Source of the DNA: Cytophagaceae bacterium
Lineage (GTDB): Bacteria; Bacteroidota; Bacteroidia; Cytophagales; Flexibacteraceae
Reading direction: 5' to 3'
Assembly (NCBI GenBank): GCA_947458545.1
Contig: CANGYH010000001.1
Location: 1,178,001 to 1,242,000, forward strand
Length of the DNA: 64,000 nt
Shown here: positions 41,757 through 49,778 of the stretch, piece by piece
How the letters are laid out: each line of letters begins with the position of its first letter
How positions within the stretch are numbered: the first letter of the stretch is position 1
The notes under the pieces: model-generated
Database searches by the model: none
Seen by the model: only the letters and a program-made list of their open reading frames with translations
What the model was told of the DNA's origin: nothing
Made by a program: the position numbers and the translations under genes

Positions 41757-42071
41757 TTAAAGGTTTGACAGGCCTTCTGAGGGCCTGTCAGCGTCCCGAA
41801 CGTCGAAGTCAAAGTTTGGCATCCGGGTCTTTATGTCTGCAATTGCCAGTTGCAGACCATCTACGAACTTATTAAAATCTTCTTTGTATAAGAATATCTT
41901 GTGCTTTTCGTAGGAAACCCCAAAACCATCCTGCTTCTTCTTACTCTCCGTTATGGTAAGAAAGAAGTCTTCACCACGGGTACTCTTAACGTCAAAGAAG
42001 TAGGTGCGTTTGCCGGCCTTCACCCGCAAAGAGAACAGTTCTGGCTCGCTAGGCTCGTTTACTTCTTTCAT
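41757..42071 (-). CDS. PUR-alpha-like DNA/RNA-binding protein (DUF3276)
   Basis: A 104-residue protein of the bacterial PUR-alpha group (DUF3276), common in Bacteroidetes. The conserved core is ELFSLRVKAGKRTYFFDVKSTRGEDFFLTITESKK (about 11-45) and YEKHKIFLYKEDFNKFVDGLQLAI (about 54-77). The fold is a PUR repeat that binds single-stranded nucleic acid. Function in bacteria is unknown. It ends 16 bases from the convergent WYL gene. Its 5' leader contains a hairpin (42087-42121). Confidence 0.88.
   Translation of the reverse strand: MKEVNEPSEPELFSLRVKAGKRTYFFDVKSTRGEDFFLTITESKKKQDGFGVSYEKHKIFLYKEDFNKFVDGLQLAIADIKTRMPNFDFDVRDADRPSEGLSNL
41766..41790 (-). terminator. Weak hairpin at the 3' end of the PUR-alpha-like gene
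   Basis: TGACAGGCC (41766-41774) pairs with GGCCTGTCA (41782-41790). On the minus strand it is followed by AAACCTTTAATGG, a poor U-tract. It overlaps the last codons of the gene, so it may be only partly a terminator. Confidence 0.35.
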
Positions 42072-42521
42072 GAAAATACATTAAAAATTCAAGCAAGCGT
42101 TTTCTGCTTGAGAACTTGAATATAGTAATCATTATACAATCATTGCAAACAGCAATTACGCTACGCGCCAGTGAAGGCTATAGCTTCCCCACATAGTCAT
42201 AGTAAGTGGCTGAAATACAAATTTTTACAAGGTATTTCTTTTCGTCGAAAAGAAATCTTGTTTATCCAATTATAAAACCAACTCCTTCGCCTGCACCAAG
42301 TTGTAGCAAAACAGGTATGTAAACATTAAACAAAGAGGTAGCAGCACTACGCTGCAAGGTGCAGTACTTCCATCTGTCTTGCCAGCGCCAACGCAACACT
42401 ATCGCCTATGGCTTGATCTGCTCTGAGAGTGTGTGGCAAGAAGGGGTTAATGGGCAACAAATGCCTATTTTTAGCGGCCAAACCAAACGAACCTTCCGTT
42501 ATTTCGCACAATCCCCATCGC
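42072..42521. promoter_or_regulatory. AT-rich intergenic region with two hairpins
   Basis: About 450 bases between the divergent PUR-alpha-like and POT genes, with more A+T than the neighbours. It holds two inverted repeats: 42087-42121 (outer arms ATTCAAG/CTTGAAT, inner CAAGC/GCTTG) in the leader of the minus-strand gene, and about 42220-42260 (ATTTCTTTTC/GAAAAGAAAT with flanking ACAAG/CTTGT). TATTTTTA at 42466-42473 is one base off a -7 box for the POT gene. The frame of POT stays open upstream through a GTG at 42429. I see no separate gene. Confidence 0.45.
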
Positions 42522-43940
42522 ATGTCGTCTAACACCTCAGCTGCATCCTCGCTTAACATCCCGCCTGCACAGGCCCGTAAATCGCATCCTCCGGGGCTAT
42601 ACCTTCTGTTCTTCACAGAAATGTGGGAGCGTTTTAGCTACTACGGGATGCGTGGGCTGCTAACGCTGTATCTATCTAAAACTGCGATGGAAGGGGGCCT
42701 GGGCTTTAGCCGGGCAGATGCTTCGTTAATTTACGGTTGGTTTACTGGGTTTGTTTACCTAACTCCTATTGCAGGTGGCTTCTTGGCCGACAAATACCTC
42801 GGACAGCGCCGCTCTATCTTGATAGGAGGCATTATTATGATGCTTGGGCAGTTTTCGCTTGCAAGCACCCCTTCGATGGGCACTTGGGCAACCTGGCTGG
42901 GCTTGTCTATGCTTATTATAGGCAATGGATTTTTTAAGCCCAATATCTCTACCCTAGTAGGCCGCCTCTACGACCAAGGAGACCCTCGGCGCGATTCGGC
43001 TTTTACCATCTTTTACATGGGCATCAACCTGGGGGCATTTCTTGCACCCCTGCTTTGCGGCTACTTTGCTGAAGATCTGTTTGCCACCAAAGACGCATCG
43101 GGCAAAGTGCTGCGATATGCCTTTGAATATGGCTTTATGGCTGCCGGTATCGGGATGCTGTTGGGCCAGATAACCTTTAATGCCTTGGCATCTAAATACC
43201 TGGGTGATATTGGCCTGCGGCCTGTTAAAACTGCACAAGCCGCGGACAACAGTGGCGAAGATCACGAGGCACCCCTAACCAAAGAAGAGAAAGACCGCCT
43301 GACGGTAATTGGTATCGTGTCGTTCTTCGTCATCCTTTTCTGGACTGGATTCGAGCAGGCAGGGTCTTCTATGACGCTCTACACCGATACTTTCATCAAC
43401 AGAGAAGTGTTCGGTTACCTGGTGCCGACGAGCTGGTTCCAGTCCGTAAACGCAGGCTTTATCCTAGGCTTGGCCCCAGTGGCTGCAGCCCTGTGGCTCT
43501 CACTGTCTAAAAAAGGGCGAGACCTGCCGATTCCAGTAAAAATGTCGCTAGGGCTGATTTTGCTGGGTGTAGGCTTTTTCTTCATGGTAGGTGCCGTGCT
43601 GGAGCGTGGCGGAGACGTGGCAGACCCATCCATAAAAGCCAACATCATGTGGCTGCTGATGGCCTACCTCTTCCACACCATCGGAGAGCTTTGCCTTTCG
43701 CCAATTGGGTTATCCATGGTCACAAAGCTGTCGCCGGCACGCTACACCTCTATGATGATGGGCGTTTGGTTCTTGGCCCCCTTTGTGGCACAGATTGCGG
43801 GTGGGTACATTGCCGCTTATGTTGAGAGCCTCGGCGCATATACTATCTTCTTGGCCATTGCAATATCAGTTATCGTAGGCGGCCTCATCTTACTGGCGCT
43901 TAGCAAGAAACTTACCCAGATGATGCACGGAAGAGGCTAG
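42522..43940 (+). CDS. POT-family oligopeptide:proton symporter
   Basis: A 472-residue proton-dependent oligopeptide transporter (PTR2/POT) of the major facilitator superfamily. The ATG at 42522 is used; an in-frame GTG at 42429 would add 31 residues of unlikely content. Hallmark sequences are FFTEMWERFSYYGMRGLLTLYL (about 32-53), containing ExxER, and NGFFKPNISTLVGRLY (about 134-149), with further FYMGINLGAFLAP. About fourteen helices are seen. It imports di- and tripeptides with protons. A large perfect-stem terminator separates it from the convergent AraC gene. Confidence 0.93.
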   Translation: MSSNTSAASSLNIPPAQARKSHPPGLYLLFFTEMWERFSYYGMRGLLTLYLSKTAMEGGLGFSRADASLIYGWFTGFVYLTPIAGGFLADKYLGQRRSILIGGIIMMLGQFSLASTPSMGTWATWLGLSMLIIGNGFFKPNISTLVGRLYDQGDPRRDSAFTIFYMGINLGAFLAPLLCGYFAEDLFATKDASGKVLRYAFEYGFMAAGIGMLLGQITFNALASKYLGDIGLRPVKTAQAADNSGEDHEAPLTKEEKDRLTVIGIVSFFVILFWTGFEQAGSSMTLYTDTFINREVFGYLVPTSWFQSVNAGFILGLAPVAAALWLSLSKKGRDLPIPVKMSLGLILLGVGFFFMVGAVLERGGDVADPSIKANIMWLLMAYLFHTIGELCLSPIGLSMVTKLSPARYTSMMMGVWFLAPFVAQIAGGYIAAYVESLGAYTIFLAIAISVIVGGLILLALSKKLTQMMHGRG

Positions 43941-43945
43941 CCACC

Positions 43946-44005
43946 GCAGCCTCAAATAAAAATGCCCTGCCTTGGATAAGGCAGGGCATTTTTATTTGAG
44001 GCTGC
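43946..44005. terminator. Bidirectional terminator, 28-bp perfect stem, between POT and AraC genes
   Basis: The arm 43946-43973 is the exact reverse complement of 43978-44005 with loop GGAT. The outer arms contain AAATAAAAAT and ATTTTTATTT, giving U-rich ends in both directions. Confidence 0.87.
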
Positions 44006-44013
44006 CGCGCAGG

Positions 44014-44937
44014 CTACAGATTCATCAGGCTTTCGCGGCGGCGCATCTTGCCAGCCGGGATGCCGAACATCATCTTGAAGCGGCGGCAGAAGTAGGCCGT
44101 GTCTTTGTAACCAATCGTCTGGCCAATCTCGCGGATTGACTTTTTGGTGGTACGAAGCAGGTTCACAGCCATCTCCATCCGCTGATACTCTATGTAGTCT
44201 TGCGGGTTGATGCCGGTCAACATCTTGAAGTACTGGCCAACGTAGTCTTCAGATACCTCGGCCACGCGCGCCAGCACTTTGTTAGAGAGGTCTCCGCCCA
44301 GGTTGTCTTTGATGTAAGCAAAGATGTTGATCAGGCGCGGATCCTTGAAGTAGGTGCTATTGGTAGCCAATTGCTCCACAAACAAGCGGTTGCGCAAGAT
44401 GTGGCGAACAATCTCTATGACGATGTGCTCCGTCAGAACGCTGATGACGCGGTTCTTGCCAGCTTCAAAAGTCTGGTCCTCGCGGATGGTGCGGTACACC
44501 AGGTCTGCCAGAAGCTTGTTGCCGGTAATGGCAAAAGCAGGGATGTCCAGCGAAGCGAAGAAGTTGACCGAGTCAAACACCTTAGCCTCGAAGTTGACGT
44601 ACGTGTAGTTATCGTCGTTCAGCAGGGCAGGGTCTTGGTCGCGGTTCAGGTCGTAAAAGCGCTCTTTGTTAGACAAAAAGGCTTCTTGCGTAATCTTGTT
44701 GGGGTTGTGGCCTCCATAGCTGACGGGCGTAGCCCGATTGGCCGGAATGAAGAGCAGGTCGCCCTCCTTCACCATTTCGTCTTTGTCGCCAAAGTAGAGC
44801 TCACCTTTGTGCACAAGCACCAAGGTGTTCTCCACGTCGTAGTAGTTCTCCAGAGAAACCGGGCGGCCAATCCGAACGTTACGAGACTTTAGGTAGCGAA
44901 CACCCAAAGACTCGATAATCTTGTTATAATCTTCCAT
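44014..44937 (-). CDS. AraC-family transcriptional regulator
   Basis: A 307-residue regulator. The N-terminal half is a cupin-like sensing domain with VLVHKGELYFGDKDEMVKEGDLLFIP (about 40-65). The C-terminal AraC DNA-binding domain (about 205-300) has the two helix-turn-helix units: LSNKVLARVAEVSEDYVGQYFKMLTG and SIREIGQTIGYKDTAYFCRRFKMMFG. The domain ends PAGKMRRRESLMNL. It is convergent with the POT gene and separated from the acyl-CoA dehydrogenase by 187 bases. Possible targets include either neighbour or itself, because a direct repeat lies over its -7 element. Confidence 0.92.
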   Translation of the reverse strand: MEDYNKIIESLGVRYLKSRNVRIGRPVSLENYYDVENTLVLVHKGELYFGDKDEMVKEGDLLFIPANRATPVSYGGHNPNKITQEAFLSNKERFYDLNRDQDPALLNDDNYTYVNFEAKVFDSVNFFASLDIPAFAITGNKLLADLVYRTIREDQTFEAGKNRVISVLTEHIVIEIVRHILRNRLFVEQLATNSTYFKDPRLINIFAYIKDNLGGDLSNKVLARVAEVSEDYVGQYFKMLTGINPQDYIEYQRMEMAVNLLRTTKKSIREIGQTIGYKDTAYFCRRFKMMFGIPAGKMRRRESLMNL

Positions 44938-45037
44938 TGTTAAAGGTTAGGCGCAACGCCTGCTGAGGAGCATAAAGCATTGCACCAAGAGTGAGAATGT
45001 AAATACAGGGGGGTTGACGTTGAAGCAAAGGCTACAG

Positions 45038-45069
45038 TAATTACAACGCAAAGTTAATTACTACAATTG
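45038..45069 (-). promoter_or_regulatory. AraC gene promoter region with direct repeats
   Basis: TAACTTTG on the minus strand (45056-45049) matches TAnnTTTG, 112 bases upstream of the AraC start. Flanking it on the plus strand are two related sequences, TAATTACAACG (45038-45048) and TAATTACTACAATTG (45055-45069), 17 bases apart, which could be operator half-sites. Confidence 0.4.
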
Positions 45070-45124
45070 CACTAGGCCAGAGATTTTGTTCTTCTCTCGC
45101 ATAGGGTTGTGTAATAATCGCGTT

Positions 45125-46264
45125 CTACTTCAAGACTTCTCGCCCGATTACAATCTTCTGAATCTCTGAGGTACCCTCGTAGATCTGTGTAATCTTAGCG
45201 TCTCGCATGAGGCGCTCTACGTGAAACTCTTTCACATATCCGTACCCTCCATGGATCTGGACGGCCTCGACGGTTTGCGTCATGGCTACCTGGCTGGCAA
45301 ACAGCTTGGCCTGGGCAGAAGCCATGGCAAAGTCTTTGCCTTGATCTTTGAGGTGGGCTGCATGCAGGCAGAGCAGGCGGGCGGCATCTACCTGAGTGGC
45401 CATATCAGCGAGTTTGAACTGAATTGCCTGATGTTTGGCAATCTCTGTGCCGAAGGCCTTGCGCTCTTTGGCATACTTGATGGACAGCTCCAAGGCGCCA
45501 CTGGCGATACCCAAAGCCTGGGCAGCAATCCCAATGCGCCCCCCATTGAGGACAGACATGGCAAACTTGAAACCGAAGCCATCCTCGCCGATGCGGTTTT
45601 CTTTGGGTACCTCCACGTCCTGAAACATCAGAGAGTGCGTATCAGACCCACGGATACCGAGCTTGTTCTCTTTTAGGCCGACGGTGAAGCCCTTCCAGCT
45701 TTTCTCTACGATAAAGGCATTGATGCCCTTATGGCCCTTTTCAGGGTAAGTCTGCGCGATGACCAGGTAGTAATCGGCAGAGTTGCCGTTGGTAATCCAG
45801 TTTTTAGTACCGTTGAGCAGGTAGTGGTCGCCTTTGTCTATTGCGGTTGTGCGCTGGCTGGTGGCATCAGAGCCAGCCTCGGGCTCAGATAAGCAAAAAG
45901 CACCGATACTCTGGCCGCTGGCCAGCGGCACCAGGTATTTGCGCTTTTGTGCTTCGTTGCCGTACTTCTCTATGCCTGCGCATACCAGCGAATTGTTTAC
46001 CGACACGCATACCGAAGCCGAGGCATCAATCTTGCTAAGCTCTTCCATAGCCAGTACGTAGCTTACCGTATCCAGACCTGCACCGCCGTATTCGGGGCTT
46101 GTCATCAGGCCCATAAAGCCCAGCTCGCCGAGCTTTTTGATTTGGTCTGCCGGAAACTTCTGATGCTCGTCGCGCTCAATTACCCCTGGGAGTAGTTCGG
46201 TCCGAGCAAAATCACGGGCCGCGTCGCGGACGGCAATTTGCTCTTCGGTGTAGGAGAAGTTCAT
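45125..46264 (-). CDS. Acyl-CoA dehydrogenase
   Basis: A 379-residue flavoprotein that oxidises acyl-CoA to 2-enoyl-CoA with FAD. FCLSEPEAGSDA (about 123-134) is the family signature 1 and GGYGYVKEFHVERLMRDAKITQIYEGTSEIQKI (about 340-372) is signature 2, with the catalytic Glu at 363 in IYEGTSE. The start NFSYTEEQIAVRDAARDFA is typical of short-chain, butyryl-CoA-dehydrogenase-like enzymes. Preference for short or branched acyl groups cannot be decided. It is single, with the AraC regulator upstream on the left and a terminator of a zinc peptidase on the right. Confidence 0.95.
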   Translation of the reverse strand: MNFSYTEEQIAVRDAARDFARTELLPGVIERDEHQKFPADQIKKLGELGFMGLMTSPEYGGAGLDTVSYVLAMEELSKIDASASVCVSVNNSLVCAGIEKYGNEAQKRKYLVPLASGQSIGAFCLSEPEAGSDATSQRTTAIDKGDHYLLNGTKNWITNGNSADYYLVIAQTYPEKGHKGINAFIVEKSWKGFTVGLKENKLGIRGSDTHSLMFQDVEVPKENRIGEDGFGFKFAMSVLNGGRIGIAAQALGIASGALELSIKYAKERKAFGTEIAKHQAIQFKLADMATQVDAARLLCLHAAHLKDQGKDFAMASAQAKLFASQVAMTQTVEAVQIHGGYGYVKEFHVERLMRDAKITQIYEGTSEIQKIVIGREVLK

Positions 46265-46429
46265 GTCGGGTTAGGTTAAAGTCGGGCTTGCTCTTTGAGG
46301 TGATTGTAAAGATTCTTAGCTGAAGTAAGTTTTGCCTTAGATGATGCCTCAACAATAGTATGGCCGTTATTGTTCGAGAATTTGCACCATTTTAAGGCTT
46401 GCCCTAGGCTTGTAGGGCCAAGGCACATG

Positions 46430-46477
46430 AATAAAAAGCAAAAGCCCCCGCGAATTTGCAACATCGGCGGGGGCTTT
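46430..46477 (-). terminator. Terminator of the zinc peptidase gene
   Basis: An 11-bp perfect stem (46441-46451 with 46467-46477) around a 15-base loop. The minus-strand transcript continues into TGCTTTTTAT. It lies 29 bases after the peptidase stop. The rest of the 240-base gap to the acyl-CoA dehydrogenase start shows no gene. Confidence 0.72.
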
Positions 46478-46505
46478 GCCAAATGGATGTTCAGAAAGTG
46501 GAATC

Positions 46506-47183
46506 CTAATCGCGCCTGCTGTTGAGGATTGAAATGTAATAAATCAAAGTAGTGAGGGCGCTTATTGCAGCAATCACGTAGGTAGATGCCGCCCACCACA
46601 GGGCATCTTTAGCCATGGTATGCTCGGCAGGCGTTACAACCCGGCTACTATCCATCCAGGCCAAAGCGCGGCGGCTGGCATCAAATTCTACAGGTAAGGT
46701 TATCAGCGAGAATGCGGCAGCAAGCCCCAGCATGCCGATACCTACCATGAGAACAACAGGATTGCCGCCTCCGAAAAACAGAAACACACCAATCATAAGC
46801 ACAAAAGGTGTAATGCGGCTGGTGACGGAAAGCGCAGGCACCATCGCGCTCCGAAACTGTAAGAAGCTGTAGGCCCGGGCGTGCTGCACGGCGTGGCCTA
46901 CCTCGTGCGCGGCCACTGCTACGGCAGCGGCATTGCGGCCATAAAACACATCGCGCGATAGGTTGACGGTTTTATCGGCCGGGTTGTAATGGTCTGTCAA
47001 CTGGCCCTCTACGCTGGTGATGCGTACGTCGTAGATGCCACTATCAGCCAGCATTTTGCGGGCAGCCTCTTCGCCGCTCATGTCTGACAGCAGGCGTGTT
47101 CGGCTGTATTTTTCAAACTTAGAGCGAAGACGAGCCTGGGCTAACCAACCCAGAGCACCAAATAAAATAAGCAGGAAGAGCAT
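46506..47183 (-). CDS. Zinc metallopeptidase, YugP-like
   Basis: A 225-residue membrane-associated metallopeptidase. An N-terminal hydrophobic helix (LFLLILFGALGWLAQ) is followed by the active-site AHEVGHAVQH (His 93, Glu 94, His 97), the HExxH zinc motif. Two or three C-terminal helices (about 120-170 and 195-218) contain FVLMIGVFLFFGGG and LALTTLIYYIS-like sequence. This matches the Zn-peptidase_2/YugP family, which is widespread but of unknown substrate. The ATG at 47183 is the only sensible start. It is a single-gene unit. Confidence 0.9.
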   Translation of the reverse strand: MLFLLILFGALGWLAQARLRSKFEKYSRTRLLSDMSGEEAARKMLADSGIYDVRITSVEGQLTDHYNPADKTVNLSRDVFYGRNAAAVAVAAHEVGHAVQHARAYSFLQFRSAMVPALSVTSRITPFVLMIGVFLFFGGGNPVVLMVGIGMLGLAAAFSLITLPVEFDASRRALAWMDSSRVVTPAEHTMAKDALWWAASTYVIAAISALTTLIYYISILNSRRD

Positions 47184-47300
47184 AGTTTGGGTTAAGAGCG
47201 CTTGTGTCAGCCAATGGCTAAACGCCCCCTAACAACAAAGCAAACGGCGGGCCGAAAAGCGATGTTGCCACCTTGGCAGCCCGGCTGCCAAAATAGGCCA

Positions 47301-48809
47301 TTATTTGCCTTTACCCCGTAGGACAATTAAGATGGTAAACACCAGGATGCGCAGATCCATAGCGATAGACATGTTCTCTATGTAGAGAATATCGTAGCGC
47401 AGGCGGCGCACCATCTGCTCTACGTTCTCGGCATAGCCAAACTTTACCTGGCCCAGAGAGGTAATGCCAGGCCGCACCCGGTTAAGGTATTTGTAGTGCG
47501 GCGCACGCTCTACGATCTGGTCTATGTAGTGCTGCCGCTCTGGCCGTGGCCCTACCAGAGACATGTCGCCGATGAGCACATTCCAAAACTGGGGCAGTTC
47601 GTCTAGCCGGCTGCGCCGCATCACCAGGCCCCAGGGCGTAATCCGAGGGTCGTTGCCAGAGCTTAACCGCGGCCCTTGAGCCTCGGCATCTACATACATG
47701 CTACGGAACTTGTAAATCCTGAAGGGCTTGCCGCCCCTGCCTATGCGGTATTGCGAGAAAATGATAGGCCCCGGTGAGCTGAGGCGGGTCATAACGGCGG
47801 CCAGCGCAAAAAGCCACCAAAAGATGGTAAAGGCAAAAAGGGCAGATCCAATGTCTATGGCCCGCTTGATAACCTGCTGCCACACGGCCATAGAGCCCGC
47901 CCGCACCTCAATAAGGGGCGTACCCAGTATATGGCCAACCCCGGCCGTACCCAGCAAGATCTGATAGGTATCTGGCAAGACATAGGTACGCACGCCCGTA
48001 CCCTCCAGGTGATTAAGCACTTGCTCTGTCAGGCGGTGTTCGCTGGGTTCTGTGGCTATGATGGCCTGCTCTATGTCGTTTGCGCTGACGATGTCCTCCA
48101 GCCTGCTGTAATGGCCTAGGTGCAGCAGGTCGTTTGCCATCAAGTGGTCTTCTTCGCTTTCTACATGTACAAACCCGGCAAACCGAATACCCAGGTGCGG
48201 GTTGTTGGTGGTCATTTCGTTGTAAGCCTCTTGGGCCGACGCCTCAGACCCTATCAAGATGGTATTGAAGTAGATACGGCCAGACAGTACCTGATTCTTA
48301 AGGTGTGTTAGCCAGCTTACCTTGGCTACGATGCCCAAGGCAAGGTGAATGCCCAGGTACAGGGCCGCACTCTGCAAATAATTGTAGAGGTATTGCCTGT
48401 CTCCATCGTCTATAAGCAGGATACTTATGAGCACAACCATACCCACCAGGCCTGCCAACGCCATCAGCGTACCGTCTTTGATGCGGCTACGGCGTAGTAC
48501 GTCTCTATACAGACCCACAAAGCCGTAAACCAACACCCAAAAACCTGCAATCGTAATGGTTGACAGCACCAGGCTAAACCAGAAACCAGGCTGCACTGCA
48601 TCTAGCAGATGGCGGCGGACAAAGAAGAAGGCAATCCAGGCAAGGGCGGCTGTACTGGCGTCTAGCAATAGGGTATAGAGCGCGTAGGCCGCCTTCCCTA
48701 CCCCTGCCTTCGGTCTGCCACCTTGGCTCTGCGCTCCATTTGCAGCAGAAGGCCTTTGGCGAGAGGCTTCTGGGGCAGCGGCAGAAGTGGCAGAAGTTGG
48801 GACAGTCAT
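47301..48809 (-). CDS. Exopolysaccharide polyprenyl glycosylphosphotransferase (undecaprenyl-phosphate sugar transferase)
   Basis: A 502-residue membrane enzyme that transfers sugar-1-phosphate to undecaprenyl phosphate to start polysaccharide repeat-unit synthesis. The ATG at 48809 is used. The N-terminal half has about four helices and a Rossmann-like CoA-binding-type domain (about 175-300), as in WbaP/EpsL/ExoY-type proteins. The sugar-transferase domain (about 310-502) has RIYKFRSMYVDAEAQGPRLS and RSRLDELPQFWNVLIGDMSLVGPRPER, the diagnostic E-P/D-E and PRP motif. It is the last gene after mlaF and a lipoprotein, in the same orientation. The preceding lipoprotein lies 39 bases upstream. 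Confidence 0.92.
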   Translation of the reverse strand: MTVPTSATSAAAPEASRQRPSAANGAQSQGGRPKAGVGKAAYALYTLLLDASTAALAWIAFFFVRRHLLDAVQPGFWFSLVLSTITIAGFWVLVYGFVGLYRDVLRRSRIKDGTLMALAGLVGMVVLISILLIDDGDRQYLYNYLQSAALYLGIHLALGIVAKVSWLTHLKNQVLSGRIYFNTILIGSEASAQEAYNEMTTNNPHLGIRFAGFVHVESEEDHLMANDLLHLGHYSRLEDIVSANDIEQAIIATEPSEHRLTEQVLNHLEGTGVRTYVLPDTYQILLGTAGVGHILGTPLIEVRAGSMAVWQQVIKRAIDIGSALFAFTIFWWLFALAAVMTRLSSPGPIIFSQYRIGRGGKPFRIYKFRSMYVDAEAQGPRLSSGNDPRITPWGLVMRRSRLDELPQFWNVLIGDMSLVGPRPERQHYIDQIVERAPHYKYLNRVRPGITSLGQVKFGYAENVEQMVRRLRYDILYIENMSIAMDLRILVFTILIVLRGKGK

Positions 48810-48848
48810 GCGCAGCAAGCGTATCGAATAGACCTAGTACCCCTAAGG

Positions 48849-49778
48849 CTATAGCCTTGGGCCCAAGTGGAGCAGCCGCAGATTATCTACGGCCATATAA
48901 AATGGTTGCGAAGTATCGGCCTGGGTGCTGGCAATAAAGGCCTTTACGGGTGTGCCCTGCGGTATAGAGGCGGCCTCGTCAGACAAAAATACGTACTCTC
49001 GCCGCCAACCGTCTGGGCTGGCCTTAAAAACGACGTCGGCCAAAAACTGAACCTGCCCCTGCAGCGGAAAGTATAGCCCCACCGTTATGGGTGTTGTGCT
49101 GCGGTAGTCTAGCTCAAGGTATAGTGGAAGGGTGGTGTTTTGCGGCACCCGCACAAAACTCTTAGCGGCCACCTGCGCAAACCGGCGTACAAAGGTGCCC
49201 GGGGCCACGTAGCAATACCCAAAGCGGCCCCTGCGGCCCAGCGTATCCCGCTTAACCTGCAGCCGCACACGCGTACCCGTGCCAGAATCTACCGACAGCG
49301 ATTCTTGCTCAAAGTCCTCTGCTAAGGGGTAGGGCCTGGCAATACGCTTTACCTCTCGCAAAACTTTGGTGCCCAGGTTGAACCTGCCGTCGGGTGCAAG
49401 GGTAAGCAAACTAGAGTCTGCTTGATAAAAGGGATACTGCACCCTCCGGGCAGCCTGCCCGTCTGCACGAACCACGGGGTACACCACCACATAACGACTG
49501 CCCGTCTGATTTAAGACGGCCTGGGTACCCTGGCCCGGTGTAAAATTGTCTATGCCGAGCTCGTAGGTGCCTATGTACTTGCCACCGATGTAAAAGGCAG
49601 CATCAGGAAAGATGCGGTTCTGCACCTGGGCGTCTTGCCTGCGGCCGGCGGTGTCGGCTGGCAAAAGGCTGTCTAAGCGTGCATAAGACGGTGCAGTACC
49701 TGTCGTATCTACGGCGCAAGAGCTAAGGGCAACCATGGCCGATAGGCATAGACCGATGATTGCAAAAACATTACGCAT
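48849..49778 (-). CDS. Putative lipoprotein, DUF4397-unlike, unknown function
   Basis: A 309-residue predicted lipoprotein. The ATG at 49778 gives a signal peptide ending in the lipobox LSSC. Its start codon lies inside the last codons of mlaF (ATGCGTAA contains the start here and the mlaF stop), implying translational coupling. The mature protein is beta-rich, with FPDAAFYIGGKYIGTYELGIDNFTPGQG, PFYQADSSLLTLAPDGRF and TPITVGLYFPLQGQVQFLADVVFK, ending in FYMAVDNLRLLHLGP, which resembles a jelly-roll carbohydrate-binding module. The gene is between mlaF and the sugar transferase; a role in envelope assembly is plausible but not shown. Confidence 0.68.
   Translation of the reverse strand: MRNVFAIIGLCLSAMVALSSCAVDTTGTAPSYARLDSLLPADTAGRRQDAQVQNRIFPDAAFYIGGKYIGTYELGIDNFTPGQGTQAVLNQTGSRYVVVYPVVRADGQAARRVQYPFYQADSSLLTLAPDGRFNLGTKVLREVKRIARPYPLAEDFEQESLSVDSGTGTRVRLQVKRDTLGRRGRFGYCYVAPGTFVRRFAQVAAKSFVRVPQNTTLPLYLELDYRSTTPITVGLYFPLQGQVQFLADVVFKASPDGWRREYVFLSDEAASIPQGTPVKAFIASTQADTSQPFYMAVDNLRLLHLGPRL

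Noticed and set aside
42347-42616. Small minus-strand frame in the POT leader
   Set aside because: It overlaps the start of the POT gene and lacks any family signature.
46276-46599. Small minus-strand frame between acyl-CoA dehydrogenase and zinc peptidase
   Set aside because: It crosses the peptidase terminator and overlaps the peptidase 3' end; no conserved pattern.
47265-47295. Hairpin TTGGCAGC/GCTGCCAA downstream of the sugar transferase as a terminator
   Set aside because: The stem is sound, but no U-tract follows on the minus strand, so termination is not supported.
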